Source: Gemmatimonadota bacterium (lineage in GTDB: Bacteria > Gemmatimonadota > Gemmatimonadetes > Gemmatimonadales > Gemmatimonadaceae). Taken from it: 64,000 nt of DNA. Positions within the stretch are counted from its first letter, which is position 1; each line of letters opens with the position of its first letter. The DNA lies in the NCBI GenBank assembly GCA_020161135.1, contig JAIUOB010000004.1:372001-436000 (forward strand). Direction: 5' to 3'. Of the stretch, positions 16,225 to 23,657 are shown piece by piece. The notes below the pieces were generated by a model, which was not told where the DNA came from, did no database searches, and worked only from the letters and a program-made list of their open reading frames with translations. The translations under genes and the position numbers were made by a program.

Positions 16225-18045
16225 ATGCGTCGGCTTTCGCATCGTCTCTCGCGTCGTTCGCGCGCACTCGCGCGTCGTCTCCCGCTGGTCTCGTGCATCG
16301 CGCTGGCGGCGTGCAGTGGCAACGCGGGCAGCCCTGCCACACCGGCGGCGCGTGGTGAGCCGGCGATTCCGGCGCGTGTCGCGGCGCAGTTTCCGAGCGG
16401 CTGGCGGCTCGCGGCGGGCGCGCAGGGCACGGTGGCCCCGCAGGCGATGGCGGTGAGCAACAGCCCGGACGCGAGTGCGGCAGCGGTCGAGATCCTGCGG
16501 GCCGGCGGCAACGCGGTGGACGCCGCGGTCGCGCTCGGCTTCGCGCTCACGGTGACGTGGCCCGAAGCGGGGAACATCGGAGGCGGTGGCTACTCGGTGG
16601 TGCAGATGGCCGACGGCCGCACCGCCACCATCGACTACCGCGAGATCGCTCCATTGGCGGCGACGCGCGACATGTATCTCGACGCGAACGGCAAGCTCAC
16701 CGACAAGAGCATCTACGGGCACCTCGCGTCGGGCGTGCCGGGCGCCGTGGCCGGGCTCACGGCGCTGCTCGAGCGGTACGGCACCATGCCCCTGTCGCGC
16801 GTGATGCAGCCCGCCATCCGCCTCGCACGCGACGGCTTCGTGGTGGATACGGCGCTCGCCGGGTCGATGTCGCGCGCGCAGAACATGGTGAATCGCTACA
16901 CCGGCATCGCCACACCGTACTTCCCGCGCGGCCGCGTGGTGGGTGCGGGCGATCGCCTCGTGCAGCCCGACCTCGCGCGCACCCTCGAGGCCATCGCGAA
17001 GGAGGGCGCGGCGGCGTTCTACCGCGGGTGGATCGCCGATTCGCTGGTGGCCGAGATGCAGCGCGGCGGCGGCATCATCACCAAAGCCGACCTCGCGCGC
17101 TACGCGCCGGCCTGGCGCACGCCGCTGCGCACCACCTACCGCGGCTATGCGCTGGTGAGCATGCCGCCGTCGAGCAGCGGCGGTGTGGTGGTGGCCGAGG
17201 CGCTCAACGTGCTCGAGCAGTACCCCACACTGCCGGCATTCGGCAGCACGCAGTACGCGCACGTGGTGGGGAGCGCGTACCAGCGCGCCTTCATCGACCG
17301 CAACGCGAAGCTCGCCGACCCCGACTTCGTGCCGGTGCCGGTGGATCGTCTCACGAGCAAGGCGTACGCGCAGGCGCTGCGGGCGACGATCGGACCGCGC
17401 GCGTCACGCACGGCGGAGCTCGAGACCGCCATGAATGCCATCAGCGTGCCGCGTGAGCGCGAACCCGAGCACACGACGCACTACTCGGTGGTCGATGCGA
17501 AGGGCAATGCGGTGGCCACGACGACGACGCTCAACAACTCGTGGGGGAGCGGCGTGTGGGTGCGCGGCGCCGGCTTCATGCTGAACGACGAGATGGACGA
17601 CTTCGCGGCACAGCCCGGCAAGCCCAACATGTTCGGGCTCGTGCAGGGCGAGGCGAACGCCATCCAGCCCGGCAAGCGCATGCTGAGCGCCATGTCTCCC
17701 ACCATCGTGCTGGACAGCAAGGGGCAGGTGCTGCTGGTGCTGGGCGCCGCCGGCGGCCCGACGATCATCACCGGCACGAGCCAGGTGATCCTCAATGTGC
17801 TGGAACACCGCATGTCGCTCATGGACGCGATGCGCGCGCCGCGCATTCACCACCAGGCGCTTCCCGATTCGCTCACCTACGAAGACGGCGGGCTCGCGCC
17901 CGCCGTGCTCGACTCGCTCACGCAGATGGGGTACCGCATGCGCCGGCTGCGCGCGCTCGTGAACGTGAACGCGATCATGCGCGTGCCGGGTGGCTGGGAA
18001 GGGGTGCCCGAACCGCGCCGCAGCGGCGGCGCGGTGGGCTACTGA
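16225..18045 (+). CDS. ggt: Gamma-glutamyltransferase, lipoprotein form
   Basis: The 606-residue protein is an Ntn-hydrolase precursor that should self-cleave and then transfer or hydrolyse gamma-glutamyl groups from glutathione-like peptides in the periplasm. The catalytic nucleophile is Thr417 in HTTHYSVVD, preceded by the large-subunit segments AGGNAVDAAVA and GNIGGGGY and followed by AMSPTIVLD and GAAGGPTIITG. The N-terminus ends in a lipobox-like LAAC, so it is probably lipid-anchored. The length fits bacterial GGT (550-600). The ATG at 16225 is preceded only by a C-rich stretch, so initiation is not by a strong ribosome-binding site. The frame extends 26 codons upstream inside the previous gene, but that extension lacks a signal peptide. 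Confidence 0.95.
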   Translation: MRRLSHRLSRRSRALARRLPLVSCIALAACSGNAGSPATPAARGEPAIPARVAAQFPSGWRLAAGAQGTVAPQAMAVSNSPDASAAAVEILRAGGNAVDAAVALGFALTVTWPEAGNIGGGGYSVVQMADGRTATIDYREIAPLAATRDMYLDANGKLTDKSIYGHLASGVPGAVAGLTALLERYGTMPLSRVMQPAIRLARDGFVVDTALAGSMSRAQNMVNRYTGIATPYFPRGRVVGAGDRLVQPDLARTLEAIAKEGAAAFYRGWIADSLVAEMQRGGGIITKADLARYAPAWRTPLRTTYRGYALVSMPPSSSGGVVVAEALNVLEQYPTLPAFGSTQYAHVVGSAYQRAFIDRNAKLADPDFVPVPVDRLTSKAYAQALRATIGPRASRTAELETAMNAISVPREREPEHTTHYSVVDAKGNAVATTTTLNNSWGSGVWVRGAGFMLNDEMDDFAAQPGKPNMFGLVQGEANAIQPGKRMLSAMSPTIVLDSKGQVLLVLGAAGGPTIITGTSQVILNVLEHRMSLMDAMRAPRIHHQALPDSLTYEDGGLAPAVLDSLTQMGYRMRRLRALVNVNAIMRVPGGWEGVPEPRRSGGAVGY

Positions 18046-18065
18046 AAAACGATTGACGCTCGGCG

Positions 18066-18935
18066 TTACGGCGTCGCGGCCGGGCGCACCGTCACCGGTG
18101 CGTCCAGCGTGACGGCAATGGCGGCGCCGTTCGCGAGGCAGGTGTCGAAGTTGGCGGTGGCCGCCGCCGCCGCGGTACCGGCCGCCGCACCCGCGGCCGC
18201 ACCGATCACCGTACCCTTGGTGTTCTTGCCGATCACCTGACCGGCGATGGCGCCGATGATCGCGCCGCCGGCGACCTTCTTGGCATCGTCACCCTTGGTG
18301 GCGCTGCGCACGCGCTCGGTGCTGGCCGTCTGCACGGTCGCATCGACCGGGTAGTTGCGCCCGCCGAAGGTGACCGACACGAGCTTCACCCGCAGGTGCG
18401 TGGAGTCGCGGCCGTTCTGCGCGGTGCGCGCGCTCACGACTTGGAAGGTGCCCGTGGCGCCCTCGGGGATGCGGATGCCGTTGGATGCGGCCACCTCTTC
18501 ACGCAGCGTCGCGGTGAACGAATCGCCGTCCTTCACGGTGTTGCTGCACACCTTGGATTCCGAGGCGAAGCGGAAGCTCGTGCCCGCCGCGACCGTGCCC
18601 GTGACCGGCGCAACCGGGGCCGGGGTCGGCGTCACCGTGGGGGTGGGTGCCGGCCTGGTGGGCGTGGGTGCCGGCTTGGTGGGCGTGGGGCGCGGACGCG
18701 GCGCCGGAGCCGGCGTCGAGGTGGGCGCAGGCGGTGGCGTCGCGGGCACGTCCTGCAGTTGTGGCACGACGCTGTCGCGCTGCGCCATGGCCAGGTCACG
18801 CCCCAGCGTGCTGTCGCCCGCGAGGGTGGTATCGGCCTTGTCACCGCCGCAGGCGGCAAGGGCGGCCAACGCAAACACGGCGAGCGCCGGTGCGAAGTGC
18901 TTCGATGGGGTCATGCGGGTCGTGTGCACGGACAT
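18066..18935 (-). CDS. Lipoprotein with Pro/Thr linker and glycine-zipper domain
   Basis: The 289-residue protein begins at ATG 18935 with GGAG 6 bases upstream. Its signal peptide ends LAALAAC, followed by GGDKAD, so it is a predicted lipoprotein. A linker of PTPTKPAP/PTPTRPAP repeats (about residues 60-110) leads to a beta-rich domain (SFRFASESKVC through NYPVDATVQT). A glycine-zipper helix pair (GGAIIGAIAGQVIGKNTKGT, then an Ala/Gly-rich run) of the 17-kDa-antigen type follows. Glycine-zipper lipoproteins commonly sit in the outer membrane and help envelope stability; the exact role here is unknown. Two cysteines (SKVC, DTCLAN) flank the domain and may pair. The gene is convergent with ggt, only 20 bases apart. 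Confidence 0.8.
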   Translation of the reverse strand: MSVHTTRMTPSKHFAPALAVFALAALAACGGDKADTTLAGDSTLGRDLAMAQRDSVVPQLQDVPATPPPAPTSTPAPAPRPRPTPTKPAPTPTRPAPTPTVTPTPAPVAPVTGTVAAGTSFRFASESKVCSNTVKDGDSFTATLREEVAASNGIRIPEGATGTFQVVSARTAQNGRDSTHLRVKLVSVTFGGRNYPVDATVQTASTERVRSATKGDDAKKVAGGAIIGAIAGQVIGKNTKGTVIGAAAGAAAGTAAAAATANFDTCLANGAAIAVTLDAPVTVRPAATP

Positions 18936-19109
18936 GACAGTCTCCGTGGAGGATGAGAAACGCTGTTCGATCAGAATGTACCCCGACCAGCAGGGCCGAG
19001 TTGCACAGATCACGCTGACGTGTGTGACCGCCCCCACGCATTTCGGGTGACGGGAATCACGGGCGGTGGTGACGCGCCCGGCAGGCTTGCGGGGCGCACC
19101 GGTGGCGCG

Positions 19110-19835
19110 TCAGAGCCGCTCGACGAGGAACTCGGGCGTGAACGGCTGCAGGAACGCCGCCAACCGCGCAAACCAGCCGGTGAACATGCCGATACCCACG
19201 AGGATGAGCAGAACGCCCGCGACACGATTGATGGTGCCGATATGCCGCCGGAACTTCTGGAAGAAGCCGAGGAACCGGTCGAGCAGCAGCGCACTGAGCA
19301 GGAACGGCACCGCGAGCCCGGCCGAATAGGCGCTCAGCAGCATGACCCCTTTGCTGAGCTCCGACTCGTTGGCCGCCATGACGAGGATGGCGCTGAGCAC
19401 GGGGCCGATGCACGGCGTCCAGCCGGCGCCGAAGGCGACGCCGACCAGCACGGTGCCGAGGTAGCCGAGGGGCTTGTCGCTGAGATGCACGCGGCGTTCG
19501 CGCTGCAGCGCCCCGATGCGGATGATATCGAGCATCCAGAGCCCCATGAGCACCATGAGCACGCCGCCCACGCGCGCGATCCAGACGCGATTCATGAGGA
19601 GCAGCCGCCCGAACACGCTCGCGCCCGCGCCCAACGCCACGAAGATGGCGGAGAAGCCAAGCACGAAGAGCAGCGCGTGCACGAGGGCGGCGCGGCGCTT
19701 CTGCGTGATGTCGTCGAGCCCCATGCCGGTGATGAACGTGACGTAGCTGGGCACGAGCGGCAGCACGCACGGACTCAGGAAGCTGAGCAGCCCCGCCACG
19801 AAGGCGACGGCGATGGAGAGCGATTCGGGAGCCAT
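19110..19835 (-). CDS. ccdA: Cytochrome c biogenesis protein CcdA (thiol-disulfide transporter)
   Basis: This 241-residue six-helix membrane protein carries electrons from cytoplasmic thioredoxin to periplasmic thiol proteins for cytochrome c maturation or disulfide isomerisation. The two redox cysteines are in SPCVLPLVPSY (first helix) and GAGWTPCIGP (fourth helix), the CcdA/DsbD-core hallmark. The length equals that of stand-alone CcdA. It lies 15 bases downstream of the Fur-type regulator gene and is probably co-transcribed with it. No partner thioredoxin-like protein is adjacent. Confidence 0.95.
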   Translation of the reverse strand: MAPESLSIAVAFVAGLLSFLSPCVLPLVPSYVTFITGMGLDDITQKRRAALVHALLFVLGFSAIFVALGAGASVFGRLLLMNRVWIARVGGVLMVLMGLWMLDIIRIGALQRERRVHLSDKPLGYLGTVLVGVAFGAGWTPCIGPVLSAILVMAANESELSKGVMLLSAYSAGLAVPFLLSALLLDRFLGFFQKFRRHIGTINRVAGVLLILVGIGMFTGWFARLAAFLQPFTPEFLVERL

Positions 19836-19850
19836 GGCGGTGGGCGGCGG

Positions 19851-20339
19851 TCAGCGACCGGCGGAGGCCGACGCGGGGCGGGCGGTACGACGACAGTCGC
19901 CGCACAGCCCGTAGATGACGAGACGATGGCGCTGACGGGAGAAGTCGTGCGCTTCCGCCAGCAGGGTGGTCATGCGCTCCAGGCGCTCGTCGCGAAACTC
20001 GGTCACGCGCCCGCAGTTGGTGCACAGCAGGTGCTCATGATGCGGCACGCCACGCGCGGCCTCGTACCGCTTGAACCCCTCGCCGAAGTCGCGTTCGACC
20101 ACGAGCCCACTGCGGAGCAGCACCTCGAGCGTACGATACACCGTGGCCGTGCCGGCCGCGGCGCCGCGCGCGCGCAGCTCGGTCGCAACCTCCTCGGCCG
20201 ACAGATGGCGATCCGTGCCCAGCACGACATCGGCAATGGCGAGGCGCTGCGACGTGGCCGGGAGGTTGTGGTCGCGCAGGAACTCGCGAAACGCCGCCCG
20301 GTCGGCGGCGACCGCCGCGCTGTCGGGAGCGTCGCTCAT
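19851..20339 (-). CDS. Fur-family metalloregulator
   Basis: The 162-residue protein has the N-terminal winged helix of Fur proteins (LPATSQRLAIADVVLGTDRH, then GTATVYRTLEVLLRSGLV) and the C-terminal metal-binding domain with HHEHLLCTNCG and the second zinc pair CGDC. It represses genes when loaded with metal or, for PerR types, derepresses them on peroxide. The sequence does not tell Fur, Zur and PerR apart. It shares an operon with ccdA. No obvious Fur box was found near the window's genes. Confidence 0.92.
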   Translation of the reverse strand: MSDAPDSAAVAADRAAFREFLRDHNLPATSQRLAIADVVLGTDRHLSAEEVATELRARGAAAGTATVYRTLEVLLRSGLVVERDFGEGFKRYEAARGVPHHEHLLCTNCGRVTEFRDERLERMTTLLAEAHDFSRQRHRLVIYGLCGDCRRTARPASASAGR

Positions 20340-20358
20340 GCGCGGGTCGTGGGCCGGC

Positions 20359-21147
20359 TCAGGGGGCGGCCGGCGTCGTGACGTCCGGCGGCGTCACAGC
20401 CGGTGTCGTCACGACCGGCGCGGACGCGGGCGTGAGGCGCAGGGCGCGCGCGATCTGTGTGCCGGTGTAGCGCACGATCTCGGTGTCCTCACCGGCGCGG
20501 CGCTGCACGCCGCGCACGACCGTCTCGACGGTGATAAGGGGCGCGTCGGCCTCGGCGACGACGTTGGCTTCCCATTTGCCGCGCTCGGGGCCCTTGATGA
20601 CGAGGCGATAGCGGCAGGTGTAGACGGTGTGGCGCGTGATCGGAGCATCGGCCGCGACCGGTGCCTCGGCCGCGACCGGCGCATCGGCCACGACCGGCGC
20701 CTCGGCCACGAGGGGAGCCTCGGTGGCGACGGGGGCGTCGGCGCCGTCGGCCTGGGGCTCGGGGGCGATCTCGTCGGCGGCGAGCACCGCGGGTTCGTCG
20801 GCGGCGACGTCGGGCTCTCCGGGCTCGAGCGCGAGCTCGGGGGCGGGCACCTCAACCGGCGCGGGCGCGGGCGCGGGAACGCTCGCCGCGAGGACCGCGA
20901 TGCCGGTCTCCACGGTGCCCTGCCGGAGCGGCGAGAAGAGATGCAGCTCGTCGATGCGCTCGATGGGCACCACCGCGACGATCGCGCGCAGGAACCGCTC
21001 CGTCACCTCGGACACGGGCGCGTCGGCCCGGTCGGGGATCACGCGCACCGGCGCCGCGGTCTCGATGGGCGCGTCGGCGGCCGTCGCGTCGGGGACGGGG
21101 CCGTCGGCGGCGGGCACGTCGAGGTCGGGCGATTCGGGAAGCGGCAA
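20359..21147 (-). CDS. Ala/Pro-rich low-complexity protein, unknown function
   Basis: This 262-residue acidic protein has two ordered-looking parts, ERFLRAIVAVVPIERIDELHLF (about 50-70) and RHTVYTCRYRLVIKGPERGKW to ALRLTP (about 175-240). They are separated by a long Ala/Pro/Glu/Val linker with the repeat APVVADAPVAAEAPVAAD. No signal peptide is seen. The only plausible start is TTG at 21147, with an AGGA-like site upstream. It sits just upstream of the Fur-type gene (19 bases) and could be in that operon. I do not recognise a family; the repeat-rich middle suggests a flexible linker between two small domains. Confidence 0.65.
   Translation of the reverse strand: MPLPESPDLDVPAADGPVPDATAADAPIETAAPVRVIPDRADAPVSEVTERFLRAIVAVVPIERIDELHLFSPLRQGTVETGIAVLAASVPAPAPAPVEVPAPELALEPGEPDVAADEPAVLAADEIAPEPQADGADAPVATEAPLVAEAPVVADAPVAAEAPVAADAPITRHTVYTCRYRLVIKGPERGKWEANVVAEADAPLITVETVVRGVQRRAGEDTEIVRYTGTQIARALRLTPASAPVVTTPAVTPPDVTTPAAP
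20637..20720. repeat. 18-bp coding tandem repeat
   Basis: About four copies of an 18-base unit close to GCATCGGCCGCGACCGGT, alternating with a GCCTCGG variant, encode the VADAPVAAEAP repeat of the 20359-21147 protein. The unit is a multiple of three, so copy-number change keeps the frame. Confidence 0.7.
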
Positions 21148-21177
21148 GGGGATCCTGGCGGAGGTGTATGGGAAAGA

Positions 21178-21330
21178 TCGCGAGGGGGGGCGAACTACGG
21201 GAGCGGAACAGCGGGAGTGGAACGACGGGAGCGGGAGGGGCGGCGCTACGGGACCTGCGGGAGGAACGGCCGTTGTTCCCGTGGTACCCGTCGTCCCGTC
21301 CCCCTGCTCCCGTTGTCAGGCTCCCGTCGT
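21178..21330. repeat. Large fold-back low-complexity spacer
   Basis: The first half repeats CGGGAG/GGAAC units and the second half repeats the complementary CTCCCGT/GTTCCCGT, giving a long imperfect hairpin centred near 21256-21262 (GGAACGGCC to GTTGTTCCC). It lies downstream of the aminotransferase stop on the minus strand, so it may end that transcript. It resembles the spacers at 4910-5035 and 49895-49945. Confidence 0.65.
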
Positions 21331-22490
21331 CAGGCTTCCGTCGTTCGCAGTTCCCCCAGGAAGCCTGCTACCCTCTCCAGCACATCCGCCGGCTGCACCA
21401 GCGACACCCGGAACTTCCCGCGGCCCGCGTCGCCAAAGGCGAGGCCCGGGGTGACCACCACACCGGGGCCGCCCATCAGGGCGTCCACCCACCCCCAATC
21501 GTCGTAGCCGGCGGGGACATCGAGCCAGAGGTACATCGTCGCGCGCGGCGCGGTGACCGGCCAGCCGGCGTCGCGCAGCGCGAGCACCAGCGCATCGCGG
21601 CGGCCGTTGTACTCGTGCACGATGGGGGGCACGATGGTGTCGGCGTGCGTGAACGCGGCGGCGCCCGCGAGCTGCGCGAGTGTGCTCACGCCGTAGCCGA
21701 TGTTGGCACGATAGCCGTCGACCCGTGCGATGGCGGCGCGCTGCCCCACCATGAACGCGCAGCGCACACCGGCCATGTTGAAGCTCTTGCTGCAGGTGTG
21801 CGTCTCCACCACCACGTCCATCGCTCCCGGCACCTCGAGCAGGCTGGGCACACGATAGCCGTCGTAGGCGAGCTCACTGTACGCGAGGTCGCTGAGCAGC
21901 AGCAGCTTGTGCTGGCGCGCGAAGTCCACCAGGCGCGTGAGCTCCTCGAACGGCACCGTGGCCGTGGTCGGGTTGCCGGGGTAGTTCACGATCATCACGC
22001 GCGCGCGCCGCATCGTGGCGGCATCGATCGCGTCGACATCCATGCGCCCGTCCGCGAGCAGCGGCACGAACACCGGCTCGGCGCCGGCCAGCAGCGTGGC
22101 GCGCGCGTACACCGGGTAGTGCACCGCCGGCACGAGCACGGCGTCCCCCGGGTCGACGTGCGCCTGGATGAGCTCCGCGATTCCTTCCTTCGAGCCGGCC
22201 AGCGCGAGGAACTCGTGGCGCGGGTCGAGCGTCACGCCGAAGCGGCGCGCCATGTACTGCGTGGCAGCGTCGGCGAAGCGCGGGTGTCCCTGGAAGAACG
22301 GATAGCCGCTCAGGGCACGCTCGCCGGCCGCGGTGCGCATGGCCTCAACAACGACCTCGGGGATCGGCCCATCGGGGCTGCCGATGCCGACATCGAGGAG
22401 CTGCTTCCCGGCCGCGCGATGACGGGCGCGGCGGGCGTCGAGTTCGTAGAAGACGTAGGGCGGAATGGCGTCGAGCGTGCGGGCTGGCAT
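21330..22490 (-). CDS. Class I/II PLP-dependent aminotransferase (DapL/AlaC-like)
   Basis: The 386-residue enzyme has the fold-type I aminotransferase pattern: ALAGSKEGIAEL (phosphate-binding region), VNYPGNPTTA (about 168-177), SDLAYSELAYDGY, and the PLP lysine Lys235 in HTCSKSFNMAG. A conserved arginine (KFRVSLV) near the C-terminus should bind the substrate carboxylate. Sequence style is closest to the LL-diaminopimelate aminotransferase (DapL)/alanine transaminase AlaC group, so a role in lysine/peptidoglycan precursor or alanine synthesis is plausible but not provable here. No dap genes are adjacent. The ATG at 22490 gives the expected short N-terminus. Confidence 0.9.
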   Translation of the reverse strand: MPARTLDAIPPYVFYELDARRARHRAAGKQLLDVGIGSPDGPIPEVVVEAMRTAAGERALSGYPFFQGHPRFADAATQYMARRFGVTLDPRHEFLALAGSKEGIAELIQAHVDPGDAVLVPAVHYPVYARATLLAGAEPVFVPLLADGRMDVDAIDAATMRRARVMIVNYPGNPTTATVPFEELTRLVDFARQHKLLLLSDLAYSELAYDGYRVPSLLEVPGAMDVVVETHTCSKSFNMAGVRCAFMVGQRAAIARVDGYRANIGYGVSTLAQLAGAAAFTHADTIVPPIVHEYNGRRDALVLALRDAGWPVTAPRATMYLWLDVPAGYDDWGWVDALMGGPGVVVTPGLAFGDAGRGKFRVSLVQPADVLERVAGFLGELRTTEA

Positions 22491-22524
22491 GGGGGAAATG
22501 TAGTGCGCGCGGCCAGTCCCTCAC

Positions 22525-22572
22525 GACAACGGGGACCGGCGGCCGTCTCTGGCCACCGATCCCCGTGTTGTC
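22525..22572 (-). terminator. Hairpin terminator of the PEP-CTERM gene
   Basis: GACAACGGGGA (22525-22535) pairs with TCCCC-GT-GTTGTC (22560-22572) with a 2-base bulge, and inner GC pairs extend the stem. It lies 43 bases after the PEP-CTERM stop codon and before the aminotransferase start. No T-run follows on the minus strand. Confidence 0.65.
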
Positions 22573-22614
22573 ACGTCCCCTGCCACGCGCGCATCGCGCG
22601 CGGCGAGCGTCGAC

Positions 22615-23310
22615 TCAGGCCTGCTTGCGACGACGACGGGCCGCGAAGATGCCCGCGAGGCCGGCCGCCATGAGCGCATACGTGGAGGGCTCAGGCACGG
22701 TGGCCGTCGACACGTCGAAGCCCGTCACGAGACCGCCACCACACGTGGAGGTGCCGCTGTTGTCGTCACCGTAGTAGCGCTCCGTGACGTTCTGGCACGA
22801 GTAGTCGGCGTCGAGGTAGGACACGTACTGCCCGTTGCCGGCGCCGATGTTCACGTCGAGCAGCAGGTTGCCCTGGCTGGGGTCGTACGTGAACGGCGCG
22901 AACGCAAACGAGAGCGCCACGCCGCTGGTGGGAATGAAGCCGGTGGGCAGCGTGCCGCTGAAGATCTGCGTCTGGTTCCCGCCCACGTTCGCGCCCGGCG
23001 CGGTGCTCAACGGGAAGCCGGCCGTGGTGGTGGAGAGCGACAGCGTGAAGTTCACGTTGTCCCAGTTCACACCGGCGTTCACCTGGCCAAGGTTCGAGAA
23101 GAAGTAGAGGCCGGTGATGTTCACCGGGCTCGAGCCGAACTGGTTGGCGTTGTACACCTGCTGCCAACGGGTGCGTCCATCGCCGGACGCGCAGATGAAC
23201 GGATAGCAGTTGCCGCTGTTGGCGGTGCCGACAACCAGGTTCTGCGCCTGGGCGTCGAAGGCGGTGCCAAGCAGCAGCGCGGCGGTCAGGACTCGAAGCG
23301 TGGTCTTCAT
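22615..23310 (-). CDS. PEP-CTERM sorting-domain protein
   Basis: The 231-residue protein has a signal peptide (MKTTLRVLTAALLLGTAFDA, cleavage after AQA) and the PEP-CTERM tail: VPEPSTYALMAAGLAGIF followed by an arginine-rich end, recognised by an exosortase. The mature part is beta-rich and aromatic with two cysteine pairs (CYPFIC, SCQ with CGG) and no catalytic motif. It should be exported, then cleaved or anchored, as exopolysaccharide-associated surface material. No exosortase, glycosyltransferase or PrsK/PrsR gene is in the window. Upstream is a near-perfect sigma-54 promoter. The stretch just before the ATG is C-rich (GCCCCCCC) with no ribosome-binding site. Confidence 0.92.
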   Translation of the reverse strand: MKTTLRVLTAALLLGTAFDAQAQNLVVGTANSGNCYPFICASGDGRTRWQQVYNANQFGSSPVNITGLYFFSNLGQVNAGVNWDNVNFTLSLSTTTAGFPLSTAPGANVGGNQTQIFSGTLPTGFIPTSGVALSFAFAPFTYDPSQGNLLLDVNIGAGNGQYVSYLDADYSCQNVTERYYGDDNSGTSTCGGGLVTGFDVSTATVPEPSTYALMAAGLAGIFAARRRRKQA

Positions 23311-23358
23311 GGGGGGGCGGGTGGAGTGGAGGGGACGAGTTGCGTCGGTCCCATCCTG

Positions 23359-23374
23359 AGCAAGCCGCGTGCCA
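23359..23374 (-). promoter_or_regulatory. Sigma-54 (RpoN) -24/-12 promoter of PEP-CTERM gene
   Basis: The minus strand reads TGGCACGCGGCTTGCT, matching the RpoN consensus TGGCACG-N4-TTGCW at every fixed position, with the GG and GC elements 10 bases apart. The predicted start of transcription is near 23348, giving a leader of about 38 bases to the PEP-CTERM ATG at 23310. PEP-CTERM genes in other bacteria are known to be controlled by RpoN with the PrsK/PrsR two-component system. Confidence 0.8.
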
Positions 23375-23422
23375 CCAACTCGGTCGCCGTCGGCTGAGCC
23401 CCCTGCCCCTCTCTATGCACGC

Positions 23423-23471
23423 ACGGCCGGCCGCCCTCGGCAGGCGACCGGCCGTCCCTTTCCTGCCAAGG
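23423..23471 (-). other. Interleaved inverted repeats (possible pseudoknot or switch)
   Basis: Two stems overlap. Stem 1 pairs CCTCGGCAGG (23435-23444) with CCTGCCAAGG (23462-23471), 10 bp with one wobble. Stem 2 pairs ACGGCCGG (23423-23430) with CCGGCCGT (23448-23455), 8 bp. One arm of stem 2 lies in the loop of stem 1 and the other outside it, so they form either a pseudoknot or two exclusive hairpins. It is 50-100 bases upstream of the sigma-54 promoter. Confidence 0.45.
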
Positions 23472-23657
23472 TCGCGTGATGCGGCGTCGCCACGCTTGGC
23501 GATCTCCCGCAACAGTCGACTCCGCTTAGTTGGATATCGAGCGATGGGTCCCGACCGCGGCGCCGGCTCCCGGCGTCGCCAGTACCGCCGAGGTGTTCGT
23601 GCAGCAGTAGCTCCCTTCTCCCCTCCCTGCGCGATCACAGCTCCCCCAAACGGGCCA

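Larger units (their letters stand above)
23311..23657. other. Intergenic region upstream of PEP-CTERM gene
   Basis: These 347 bases have no gene. They hold a sigma-54 promoter (23359-23374), a pair of interleaved inverted repeats (23423-23471) and further GC-rich hairpins, including CGCCGG-GAG-CCGGCG on the minus strand near 23556-23570. It is also the 3' side of the tricorn-like gene. Confidence 0.6.

Noticed and set aside
20003..20236. Second-frame proteins inside fur and other short overlapping frames
   Set aside because: All have low-complexity Arg/Pro/Ser translations and no start signals, as expected from high-GC frame shadows.
23311..23657. c-di-GMP-I riboswitch upstream of PEP-CTERM gene
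   Set aside because: No GGGCAAACC, GAAA tetraloop or ACGCAAAGCC landmarks; the structured region also lies upstream of the sigma-54 promoter and so outside that transcript.
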